From Hyperoplus lanceolatus (Eukaryota > Chordata > Actinopteri > Uranoscopiformes > Ammodytidae): a DNA stretch of 64,000 nucleotides. The translations under genes and the position numbers were made by a program. The stretch lies in contig CM049408.1 in assembly GCA_026929865.2 (NCBI GenBank), positions 6,871,001 through 6,935,000 of the forward strand, written 5' to 3'. Numbering within the stretch: position 1 is the first letter of the stretch; each line of letters begins with the position of its first letter. The notes beneath the pieces were generated by a model that was given only the letters and a program-made list of their open reading frames with translations, had not been told where the DNA came from and did no database searches. Of this stretch, positions 1-10,672 are shown in pieces.

Positions 1-440
1 GCCTTCATCATGGCGGCCGGCATTCACGGTCAGTTATGGGCTGTTTACGGCCACTAACCCGTTCCCACTTCATGCCGTGGTATAGTCCTGGCTGTGGAGG
101 ACTCTATACAGAAGTATGCTCATAACTCAGTTGCTTGGGTGCCTTGGAGGCCGTCATCTGTTACCACTTCATCCATCTCCTCTATGGATCCCTGCAGGTG
201 ACCCACTGATAAATCGCATGTAGGGGGCCTTGCCAATGTCTCCAGGGACAAAATTAGATCGGTATGTACCTGTCAGCCTCATGAAATATTGAATGGGCCC
301 CTTCTTGCTTGCGCTGAACCTAAGCCAGGGGCTTACCTTACCCTAACACTTCAAGGACAACAGTGCTAAACAGCAAGCAGTCAATAAAATAATTATCCTT
401 CTGGCTTGCTGTGTTTTCCAGACGACACACCATACATACA
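1..440. other. Unrecognised sequence, no gene seen
   Basis: No open frame of note, no terminal repeats and no family I recognise. It ends at the TA target site of the Tc1-like foldback element. Confidence 0.4.
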
Positions 441-699
441 TACAGGTGAAACTCGAAACATTAGAATATCGTGCAAAAGTTCATTTATTTCAGTAATTCA
501 ACTTTAAAGGTGAAAATATTTAAAGAAAATTATACAGACTCATTACATGCAAAGTGAGATATGTGAAGCCTGTATTTGTTATAATTGTGATTATTATGGC
601 TTACAGTTTACAAAAACCCCAAATTCAAAATCTCAGAAAATTAGAATTTTACATAATATCAATAAAAAAAAGGTTTTTAAATACAGAAATGTCGGCCCT

Positions 700-1181
700 C
701 TAGAAAGTATAATCATGCATATGTGCTAAGTACTTGGTTTGGACCCCTTTTGCATGAATTATTGCCTCAATTCGACGTGGCATGGATGCTATCGGTCTGT
801 GGCACTGCTGAGGTGTTATGGAAGCCCAGGTTGCTTTGATAGAGGCCTTCAGCTCGTCTGTATTGTTGGGTCTGGTGTGTCTCATCTTCCTCTTGACAAT
901 ACTCCATAGTTTCTCTATGGAGTTCAGGTCAGGATAGTTGTCTGGCCATTCATGCACAGTAATACCATGGTCAGTCAACCAGTTACCAGTGGTTTATGGT
1001 ACTGTGGGCAGGTGCCAAGTCTAGCTGGAAATGGAAATTGTTATCACCATAAAGCTTATCAACAGACAGTAGCATGAAGTGCTCTAAAATCTTCTGGTAG
1101 ATGGCTGTGGTGACTTTGGACTTGATAACACAGTGGACTAACAGCAGCAGATGACATGATACCTCAAATCATCACTGATCC
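700..1181 (-). pseudogene. Tc1-like transposase C-terminal fragment, left arm
   Basis: Read on the minus strand this encodes the end of a Tc1-type DDE transposase. The frame 978-700 has the sequence around the third catalytic residue (WPDNYPDLNSIEKLW, canonical form WPxxSPDLNPIExLW), followed by the usual basic C-terminal tail with TWASITPQQCHR. The part upstream, out to 1181, is degraded. The catalytic core before it is missing because the element switches to its inverted partner at about 1181. It cannot encode an active enzyme. Confidence 0.8.
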
Positions 1182-1788
1182 AAATTAAATGTTGCGTTTC
1201 ATTTTGAGATCAAGGTCCTACAGTGTAGAGGAAGAGTGGAGGGGCACAACATCCAAGGGGCTTGAAGACCGCTGTCAAGTTTCAACAGTCAGTGATGATT
1301 TGAGGCACCATGTCATCTGATGGTGTTGGTCCACTGTGCTATCAAGTACAAAGTCACCACAGCCATCCATCAGGAGATTTAGAGCACTTCATGCTCCTGT
1401 CTGTTGACAAGCTTTATGGAGATGCTGAATTACTTTTTCCAGCAAGACTTGACACCTGTCCACAGTGCCAAAACCACAAGTAACTGGTTGACTGACCATG
1501 TTATTACTGTGTTGATTGGCCAGACAACTCTCCTGACCTGAACCCAATAGAGAAACTATGGAGTATTGTCAAGAGGCAGATGAGACACACCAGACCCAAC
1601 AATACAGACGAGATGAAGGCCACTATCAAAGCAACCTGGGCTTCCATAACACCTCAGCAGTGCCACAGACTGATAGCATCCATGCCACGCCGCATTTAGG
1701 CAATAATTCATGCAAAAGGGGCCCAAACCAAGTACTTAGTACATATGCATTATTGTACTTTCTAGAGGGCCGACATTTCTGTATTTAA
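1182..1788 (+). pseudogene. Tc1-like transposase C-terminal fragment, right arm
   Basis: This plus-strand partner of the left-arm fragment reaches further upstream. Around 1438-1495 it encodes FQQDLTPVHSAKTTSNWLT, which holds the second catalytic Asp. After a frame change, SPDLNPIEKLWSIVKRQM at 1531-1584 holds the Glu. The Asp-Glu spacing matches a DD34E enzyme if the frame is corrected. An in-frame stop interrupts the tail (SMPRRI then TAG near 1698). Together with the left arm it forms the inverted repeat. Decayed and inactive. Confidence 0.78.
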
Positions 1789-2017
1789 AATCCTTTTTTT
1801 ATTGAATTTATGTAATATTCAAATTTTCTGAGATTTTGAATTTGGGGTTTTCATAAGCTGTAAGCCATAATAATCACAATTATAACAAATAAAGGCTTGA
1901 AATATCTCACTTTGCATGCTATGAGTCTATATAATATATTAGTTTAACCTTTTAGGTTGGATTACTGAAATAAATTAACTTTTGCACAATATTCAAATTT
2001 TTCGAGTTTCACCTGTA

Positions 2018-3050
2018 CATTCTGCAGTCAGGCAAAGCGCAACTTGTCATTAACGAACATACAATAGCAGCAGCTCAACAACAAATGCTAATTCCTGCAT
2101 GCACATTCACTCACCAGGAGTAGACAAGGGAAGGCATTTAAATATAGCAATGGGGAAACTGTGACCATAGAGCAGAGCTGCTTTTGCACATCCCAGGTGT
2201 ACATAGCCGCCGGCAGTCTCTGCAAAAGTCGAGTGGTGTTTGTTTACTTTATAAGCGCCCCATACTGAGGCCTCCACACTGATTCACTGCAGTATGATGT
2301 GGCGTGCCAGTGTGCATACCGTGATCAGCAAACAGTGTGGTGGGTTGCACCCCTTTTGATGCCTGTCTTCTCACTTGTCTCCCTCTCTGTGTCTCTCTGC
2401 TGAGAACCGCAGAGCTAGTAAGAGGAGGAGGCAGGCCTTCATGGTTGAAACCAATACATTTGTGCGTGCATCCACATGTCATCCATGTCAGGGAAAGACA
2501 TTACTATTGCAAACGTTTGAAGCAGCTAAGCTTTGGGGAAGACTACCCACTAGCTATCTCCCATCCTTTCAGAGGAGAATCATTTGGGATAAAGCTGAGG
2601 TCTGTGAACCTTTAGAAGCACCAGCTCAGTCAGAAGGGAGTAGGGCTAGCTCTGGTCCTGAAGACAGGGATTTAATTAGTTGGTTTACCGTGCCCACGCA
2701 TAACGGCCATAAGCACTAACCACAGATACTGTTGCATAAACACAGGGTCAGAGAGTCCATCCTCTGATGAAGAAAAGTGGAGAATCCCTTGGTGCACCTG
2801 TGAACCTAGACTCAATTGAACAGAACACACAATTGCAAATCACATGGACTTAATACTGTAGGGAGCTTTACTAGAAAGGCTCAACACTTCAAGCAACAAT
2901 GAATACATAATATTTTTTTAAATCATGTCTAATTAAATCAATATAATTGTGTTTTTAGACAGCTGATGATATACTGTATACATATATATATATTATTATT
3001 AGAAATGTACAAGATCAATGGCCCAAAGAAAAGCTAATAAAAAAAAATAT
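2018..3050. other. Unrecognised sequence with short open frames
   Basis: A plus-strand frame at 2375-2719 (114 codons) is open, but its translation shows no domain, signal peptide or repeat family I recognise, and overlapping frames on both strands are equally open. I see no promoter or splice sites that would support a gene. Confidence 0.35.
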
Positions 3051-3058
3051 ATATATAT

Positions 3059-3787
3059 TAGGGCTTTCAAATTAACGCGTTAATTTCGATTAATTAATCA
3101 CAGAAAAATTAACGCAATTAAAAAAATTAACGCAGATTAATCGCACTTCTATATTGCCCTTTGACCCGGTGCAAAAGAGGTGAGACAATAGTGGAGCTGC
3201 ACCTGTATCTTGCGGACACGACCTGCACATGATTAAAGAGTAAAGAAAGAAGCAGGGGAAAGGGGGGCCGAGGGCTCTATGGATGTGTTATGGGCTGCTC
3301 CGGGCAAATAAGCATGAATGTAGGAATACGTCTTATGTTATTCTCCGCAGTGTCTGTGCATTATTGATTTAGTGGGTGCCTAATTAACAATGTAGGTTCA
3401 AAACAGTAGGCCTATCTCCCAATCTTCCTCCGTGTCTCACTTTTGTTTGCTAGTTGCGATTGTCTAAACGGACACCCGCCCCCTCTCACTCTTCCCAGCA
3501 TATGCCTGTCTTTTTTCCTCCTTTGTGTGTGTGTGTGTGTGTCATTTAGCCTGCTTGTTTTTTGTGGTTTTTTTCGGCGCTAGTAGTTCCTAAATGTATT
3601 AAATGTAGAAGCCTGGCTGAGGGGAGGAGAGAGAGAGAGAGAGAGAGAAACGAACGGTAGCCTATAGGCCTACAGTTGTTTATAAACAGGCATAAAAGTG
3701 TCATATAAGTATGCGATTAATTTAGATTAATTAATCACAGAGCCTGTAATTAATTACATTCATTTTTTTAATCGCTTGACAGCCCTA
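3059..3787. mobile_element. hAT-type MITE with 8-bp target duplication
   Basis: The ends are inverted: TAGGGCTTTCAAATTAACGC on the left, and on the right a sequence whose complement starts TAGGGCTGTCAAGCGATT. Both ends are rich in the GATTAATTAATC motif. The element is flanked on each side by ATATATAT (3051-3058 and 3788-3795), the 8-bp duplication of the hAT superfamily, although the flanks are simple AT repeat and so weak evidence on their own. It is 729 bp long with no transposase frame. The interior holds short GT (about 3523-3541) and GA (about 3631-3648) tracts. Confidence 0.78.
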
Positions 3788-3795
3788 ATATATAT

Positions 3796-6700
3796 ATATA
3801 AACAGAGAGAAAGAAGTATGCAGGCTGGTCAACTTAAGCCCTGAGTAGGCAGTGTGTTGTAAGTGAATCTTGATTGGCACATAATGCAATTCTAATTAAG
3901 CCCTTCACAACCCCCTGTAGCCCCCGCCCCATCACCTTGCCCCATGATACACTTAAATAGCTACTGATTACTTGAGTTGTTTAAGATAATAACAATAAAA
4001 CAATTCAGCGATTTAATTAAAATGAACAACCTAGAAAACATAACTTGTATTTCTTCACTACAAAAAGTAAACACACTATAAATTCTATAGAACTTCTTTT
4101 TCGTCTTCCAACATGTGCATTTCCACAGGACACCCACTTTAAAAATGCATATGGCCATTAAGTTTGTCCATTCTGTGCTACTGTAGAATCATAACAGTGC
4201 AAAATGGCGGCCTCCTTGGTGGCAAGCCCCAGTATTATGTCGGTATAAAAGGCTCATTCTAGGTTTAAAGAAGTATGCAGCCTTTCTGCTGCATCTCCAT
4301 CCTCAGCAAGGCAGCTGTCCAAATGGGCAAGTTCTGACTGTTGTGACAAGGGGCCGGACGTAAATTGCCAAGACTTTAGTTTTGCCACCTGCTGAAGAAG
4401 TGAAGGTTATAAAAAAGCACTGTGGGGTAAGTGTAAGTCAAAAGTGGTAAATATCATGAACAATACAGTAGAACACTAATAAATGCTGTATCACCACACA
4501 TCTTATGAGAAATACTAAAGTGTTTAACTCATTCCAAAATGAACTCAGGTTACTGAAACCAAATAATAAAGCATGCAAAATGGCTACCTTGCAAACAAGC
4601 ACAATACAATACAAAAAATAAACATTATGACACATATCTCACAAAATATATGCAGTATAAAAAATAATGAATCTACCTTGCTGGACTGAAACATAGCATC
4701 CCACCACTAAGACACATCCAAGTCACTGGATTATATAATATAAAGGACCCTACTAATGACATGCTAGAGCGACTAAAACCAAACCAAAGCCTCCAATATA
4801 CCTATTTAGAAGTCCTTTTTGGAGGGTCAAACAACTTCAGAAACCCTGTGGTCGGAATTAGCACAACACACAAAGTAAAGCCCATAGGCCAATTGGAAAC
4901 CCAAATAACAATTTTTAACCTGAAAATTAGCATGATATGTGACTTTTAACATAGGATTTTGACCTGATAATAGGGGGGGGGGGAGGACATGTTGGTAGTA
5001 AATTCAATAGCAATCCATCAAACAGTTGTCCATCAAACAGTTGTCCGTACTTTTACCACAAATGTGATCCTCAATGATATAGGATAATTCAGGGAATCTT
5101 CAAAGTCAGCAGGATTCTGATCTAAGAACCATCACCCAACATTTGTAAAGGTTTTTGGCAATCCATCTGGCAATTGTTGATATATTTAAGTCTGGACCAT
5201 TAGGTATTTATATGCCAGTTGTGTAAAGATTATATATTATAGATAATATTAATTATTTATTTGGTCTTTTTCATGTCTCTTCTGAATGTAAGCACAATAG
5301 GGTCAGAATGGCAAAACTTGCTTGATTCTGACAAACAATGAGGGATGTTAGTGTTGGTGACTGCCAGACACCAGGGAGACGGGGGTTAGTCTGAAGAAAA
5401 GTCCCCTTGCCTAGACAGCGCTGCTTGCTCCGTGACCAGACTGTTGCGGTGTAGTTGAGGCAATCTTTGTTCTTGCCATTCTCACCAGTAGACCCCCTGA
5501 TCCAGCAGAGCAACTGCAGGGTACAGTAGCTATTTGGGACAACATCACAGTATTCTGGGTATTCTTCCTTGCAGTTGGTGGAGGTGAATCAGACCATAGC
5601 AGTGGTGCAACCGCAGGAAGAGGCAAAATGAGTCTGTTGCTGCAGGGGATCCATTTGTCCTGTCAGAGTCCTGTGGCTTGTCTAGGCCTGACCACTAGCT
5701 ATGTCCGTCCTGCTGCTGCTCCGCAGAAGCCTGGGCAAGCACACATGTGTAGTCATCTTTAAAGTGCTGCAGGACAAAGCAGTTAAGAGAAAAGGGCCTG
5801 CTTTTCATTTTTGATCTTTCAAAGAAGCAACTTCTTTCAAAACCTCCCATAGGTCTCAAAACAATAAAAAAAAATTTACATTGGTGAAACTAACTTTTTC
5901 ATTTACATTAGGTGCAGCAGTATATAATTTGGGTGCTCCGAATAATACATTGTAATACATACAAAATAACAGAATTGTACAAGGTATGGAATTAATGACT
6001 CTTTTTTAAAACAAAATAATGAAGCTCAAACTCAACTTTCTCCTAAACCATTTGAAAATGTTTTTGTTATATAGTTGCACCACACTTGACACCCCTCAAA
6101 GAGTCAGGGGAAAAAATGCTTTTCCTAGAAATCTTTCTGATTCCCTGAAATGTGTCCCCAACCAGGAGTGAAGTGACAAACTGATGTTCTCAAAAACAAG
6201 ACATTAATGGAGCTATACTTACTCTTGAGACATTGACAGTCACACAGGAGAGCATTTTCTTGGAAGATGTTTTAACAGATGGATATGGTGAGGGTCCGTA
6301 CACACTCAGAAACCAACATGTGTGGGAAATAAGCACTGAGAAGTAACTGTATGAAGGAATTGTTTAAAAAGGATTGGAACCTGTGAAAGAAAGGTGCCTC
6401 TGTGACAGCAACTGCAAGTATATGTGAAGGATCTCACTGGTAAAAGCTTATGCATTGATTTTGTTTTCCAGATGCACTGAAATAAATCTGAACATGTGTG
6501 TGAAAACCAATGCTGTACCTGTGGTTTTCTTCCCATGAGTTCGTAAATAAGTTAGCGAAGAAGGTTTCTTGGAACTGTGCTATCTGAAAGACTCACATCA
6601 CAGACTATTTCCACCGTGTGTTGTGTCATCAGTGCAGGAAGTGTGATGATGCGATGGAGGGGAAATCTGTGAAAAGCCGGGTGGGCTAGCGTGCACCAAC

Positions 6701-8742
6701 CGCTCACTGAACAAGCCGTGACCCTACACTATGTCTTAAATGCATACACCCCGGCTCTCGTTGACTACTAAGCTAGTTTTAGAGCCATTAAGGGAGATTT
6801 GACCTCCGGAAAGAAAAGGGACAACACTGGGGAACGTTAAGTGCTCCAGGCGACTGCAGAGGTCACCACGGGCAATATGTCAGAATGAAATTATGTGTTA
6901 AGTTCCAAAGCACTTAGCTGTGTGTCGCGGGACTCACGAGGAGAGATGCAGTTTGTGTCATCTGCTATTGGGACTCAAATATTTTCTACAAGCCGGGTAT
7001 GATGGATCACTAGCTTGGTTCTCAATCACTGCAGGCAATCCTGACATGTTGAGCAGTTCATACCACATAAACTCCGCCTACCGAGAATGGTTAATGTTGG
7101 CAGTGGAAACGCAAGACAGATCTAGGGTTACGGTGCCCTATTGAACCATGCTGAACAGAACTGTGCTGCTCAGTGGAAACGAGGCTCCAAGTGGTTACAA
7201 GTGTGTATGAGATCAACAGAGCTACACAGGTTTTACAACCGTTGAAAGAGTTGTCACACCGTATGCTTACCATTGTCTGTTTTAATGACAGGTGTGTTGA
7301 TGCAGAAAATGCAAAATAAAATAGTTGATGTGGCGAACAAGAATATGGTCTCTAAGGAGTTTCATATTTTTATTTTTATACTACAACTCTTAATTGGCAT
7401 ATTTACTGACCGTTGTGTAAACCTAAACAACATCTTCTAATCTCAACTGAACTGTCCAACAGAATATTGGCTGGATTGCTACTTCAGCAAATAACTGATT
7501 AGGGAAAAAAAAATAGGTTGGTGAGACTGCAAAATGGACACTGAGGGTCCCATGGCGGATCTCCCGAATCCTCTCGCCTGCACTTCACGGGTAGGAGGAA
7601 GAACATGGGGGGGGGGGGGGAGAGGGTGGGACATCCATATCCTAAGCATCTTGTTACAGATTTTGACACACAGATGTTTAAACACGCTATAAGTTGAATT
7701 ATGTACCATTATCTCCTGAGATTCATGATATACCTGAAGTGTCCTGTCTAGAAACTGCCGAACAGCGTTGTTTAACACACACGGTTAATGAATATTAATT
7801 TTGGTAAGTAGACTCAAGCAGTGAATATTGGCACAAGAGGCAACCTTTGAAGTCATTCCAGAGACAGAGACACAGCAGGGAGCTGGTAAACACATGGCTC
7901 CTCAAACAAAGAGAAGAGTAGGGACTATCATATTGTTTTCCGCTTTGTAAACCCCATCACACGTGTAGTTATTTCTTTATTCTAGTTGGATGAACTTGAA
8001 ACAAATCTTAAGTAAACAGGAATTCAATCGTTTTAAGTCCTCTGGGAGACCAGTGGAAGAGCTGGATGGGGCACATTAACATTGCAAATATCCCGCTTAT
8101 GATCTGTATGCAAGTCTCGCCCTACATTCAAAATGCAGGTCTTCAATAAATATACAAACATACAAACGTGCATGGGGGCTTAAAGCTGCCTGCAAGATAG
8201 TCATGAATATTTGATTCAATCATATTTTAAAATGCAGATAGCCGTGACCCTTCGACCCCGAACTGTGTTGTGGAGCAAAGGGAGGCAATGATTTTATTTT
8301 AGCCTTGTGCGCCGCTGACTTATGGTGCTGTGGTTTACTGTTTTGATCTTCAGGGGGGTGGCCAAAGGTACAGAGTGCTTACATAGCAAGGTCTCACACA
8401 GATGTGTTATAAGCTGAGCCCCGGAAAGACAGGTCAGAGAGCAGAGAGTACCGATGTCACTGAGGATGCTCATCACACAATTTCTTCAAATGACATGGGA
8501 AAAGCATAAGAAGCAAGCTTGATGTTCTTCTGGGTTATGCTGTCCCGACCCCCTGCTAAGCGCCCTTGGTGCTTTCTGTTGAAAGCCTCTCCACCAACCT
8601 TCACTACATCAATTCCTTTGATATTCATCTAAGGCATTCAAAAATATGAACAGAAGTGTGGTTCACCGGTCAAGCACATATGTAGAAGAACCATCCCCAG
8701 CATATGCGCTACAAAGAACTTAAAGTGTAGTACTTTTAAAGT
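3796..8742. other. Long stretch without a recognisable gene
   Basis: Mostly AT-rich sequence with scattered short frames. Apart from the Cys-rich frame at 5271-5598, described separately, I find no transposon ends, RNA gene or coding pattern. Homopolymer G runs occur near 4972-4983 and 7609-7620. Confidence 0.35.
5271..5598 (-). other. Cys-rich open frame, possible exon of unknown gene
   Basis: The minus-strand frame opens after a TGA near 5598 and runs to a stop at 5271. Its first half reads like a secreted or extracellular domain: about six cysteines, the stretch NCKEEYPEYCDVVPNSYC, and a potential N-glycosylation site in CLNYTATVW. The second half, after about 5395, looks like ordinary non-coding sequence, as if an exon ended near there. 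A weak acceptor-like AG (plus-strand 5580-5590) precedes the good part, and no convincing donor was fixed. I do not recognise the family and cannot exclude a chance frame or an old repeat. Confidence 0.2.
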
Positions 8743-9068
8743 GTAGTACTTTTACGATGCCAGCTGTCGTAAAGCTGTTTTCTAGCGCATGCAGGCCGGT
8801 GCCAGTGTCAAATGATAAGGACGCAATATAGTGCACGTCCATGTTGAAAGTGTGAGGGCACGGAATCGTTTCAGCTCTGTGAGAGTGGTTAGTGACACTG
8901 CATCAACTCATGCCAGTCAGTCCCACACACACCTGATTGCAATGAGTTGATGCAGTGTCACTACCCACTCTCACAGAGCTGAAAGATTCCGTGCCCTCAC
9001 AGAAAGCAAATGAACGAGAGACGGCAGTATGGATCACGATGAGGTAATGTGTTAAATGTTGTTGTAAA
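8743..9068 (+). repeat. Unclassified repeat with long hairpin and conserved ATG/splice-donor end, copy 1
   Basis: This segment recurs at 59934-60262. It starts near TTTTACGATGCCAGCTGTCG, contains a hairpin (arms 8852-8911 and 8942-9000, about 59-60 bp each, one mismatch and one missing base; 30-nt loop), and ends in a block shared with the other copy: ATGGATCACGATGAG followed at once by GTAATGTGTT. The last part looks like a start codon and five codons (MDHDE) running into a splice donor at 9044. Similarity between copies stops soon afterwards. The family is not one I can name; it could be the 5' end of a DNA transposon or a captured first exon. Confidence 0.65.
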
Positions 9069-10500
9069 TAAGGAGATATTCACTGATTTTAAATCCAACG
9101 TTATTTTGACAACAAGCTTCTCCAGAATCACAGACTCCAACTTTAATCAGACCACTAACAAACAAAAATATTCTTGCAGAAATGAAAAATTACCGATCTT
9201 TGTGACCTCCCAGCCACCTATCTCTATGCAGATGGTTAGAGGGGAAGACCATATAAGTGTCCCATTATCTTCTATCGTGTTTGCTATTATTTTTATTACT
9301 TATGCACAAAATCTGAATAAAAGGAATATTTCGGGCCAGTGTCAGTTTTTCTTTGACAGTAGTTAGTGCTATTTTGGAACATGCTGAGTCGGCAGCAAAT
9401 CAACATGGAATAATTGTTTACCTCTAAATGATGTGGGCTTGGCTATGCATTATTCAAATCGAATTGATAGTTATTATTCCCCTGTACTTTCACAACGGTA
9501 AATGAAGCAGGAGAGGTGGGGGGGCCAGAAAGAGAGCCGCTTGTGTTTCCTTTTGATGGAGCTCAGGTTTCCTTATTTGTTGTTACCCTTTAGCTGTCCC
9601 CTACAGACACGGCCGGATTCAATGTCTAATTCCTTTACCCGAGACCATGTGGATGGCAAATGGAAGACCTGACGTATGTTACTTTGTGAGAAATATGCAG
9701 GAAAACAGGAAACAAAACAAAGAAGGATGTAAATAAACAAGGTAATGAACATAGGGAGAGCTTAGAAGTTACACACTGTAGCTTTAACCCTTTAATTTGG
9801 CTTGTACTACCTCTTGGTTCAGTTTGTAGTCATCCTATCTTCGGAGGACAACTCTGAAAAGGGTAAAAATAGGTTGCCACGACAAAATTGATGATTTTAT
9901 CACAGGTCTGACCCACACTTTGTTTTTAAAAATAGAAGTCGTTGGTAAAATGAATTGAAGCATAACGGCCCCCACACACATCCTACCTCTACTGCGCATC
10001 TACCTCGCGTCTGCGTCTGACTTTTTGTCACTGACCATGTAATCAACCTAGAGCGGGCACACATCCAACCTCAGACGCACTGCTGATGCACGTCGGAGGC
10101 ACGTCTGCAGCGACGCTCCCCTTTACCTCAGGAGGCTCGCTTATTTTTTTCTGAGAGCCGCATGTCTCTCTCGGGTCTCTGTGCTTTAACTGATAGAGAA
10201 ATACTCTGTTGACAGTCATACCAGCAGCATTCACTCTAGTTACACGATTTCCCGGTGTGTTTCTTTCAAAATCAGTCGTATACGCAAATAATCCCTTTAT
10301 TTCACGATTTAATTGTGCAATCGGCTGTTGGCGCAAACTGGTCTATCTATTTCCTCTTGAGTGCTTTTATTATGAAGGGGCAGAACGTAAGTGTCAGCCG
10401 TGTAAATGTGTCTGACTAAAAGTTCGATGTTGTGAGCGCTAGAATAAAGTGCAGTTCAGTGAATGGAGTTTCCGTATCTTTATTCTACAAAGACAAAGTA
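9069..10500. other. No recognisable feature
   Basis: Contains a plus-strand frame at 9049-9366 without recognisable content, and a somewhat GC-richer region from about 9965 with no clear gene model. Confidence 0.35.
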
Positions 10501-10501
10501 G

Positions 10502-10587
10502 GACACACTATACACCCTCGGTTACAATGTGAACGAGAATAATCAAAGGGAGACAACAGAAAAAGACAGTGATTTTGAAGCAGCGCT

Positions 10588-10622
<35 letters not shown>

Positions 10623-10672
10623 TGAGACGTTCCATGTGTGTCCGAGAAAAGTCCGAGAGACGCAGCAGTAAG
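10502..10672 (+). other. PolyQ exon-like frame ending at a strong splice donor
   Basis: The plus-strand frame is open from just after a TAG at 10499-10501. It contains an 11-residue glutamine run (GCA/CAG repeat 10588-10620) and then a basic segment with SMCVREKSERRSSK. It meets AAG|GTAAGG at 10670-10676, a near-perfect splice donor in phase 0. No in-frame ATG starts it (the visible start would be GTG at 10529), so if real it would be an internal exon or begin upstream by splicing. The CAG run alone can create such a frame by chance. No family recognised. Confidence 0.2.
10588..10620 (+). repeat. (GCA)11 trinucleotide repeat
   Basis: Eleven perfect GCA units, followed by GTTGAGACG. On the plus strand it can be read as polyglutamine, on the minus strand as polyalanine. 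Confidence 0.95.

Larger units (their letters stand above)
443..2015. mobile_element. Tc1/mariner-like element rearranged as a long inverted repeat (foldback)
   Basis: The ends are inverted copies beginning CAGGTGAAACTCGAAA, each next to a TA dinucleotide (441-442 and 2016-2017), as expected for Tc1/mariner target duplication. Unusually the symmetry does not stop at the terminal repeats. The left half (443 to about 1181) carries the 3' part of a transposase gene on the minus strand; the right half (about 1182-2015) carries the same part on the plus strand. The arms pair over roughly 730 bp, with an unpaired centre of about 100 bp (1182-1282) that is extra transposase sequence belonging to the right half. 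Neither half holds the N-terminal DNA-binding domain, so the unit is non-autonomous. Family identity rests on the TA duplication and on transposase motifs visible in both arms. Confidence 0.88.

Noticed and set aside
2375-2719. 114-codon plus-strand frame
   Set aside because: No family resemblance; frames overlap on both strands with equal length.
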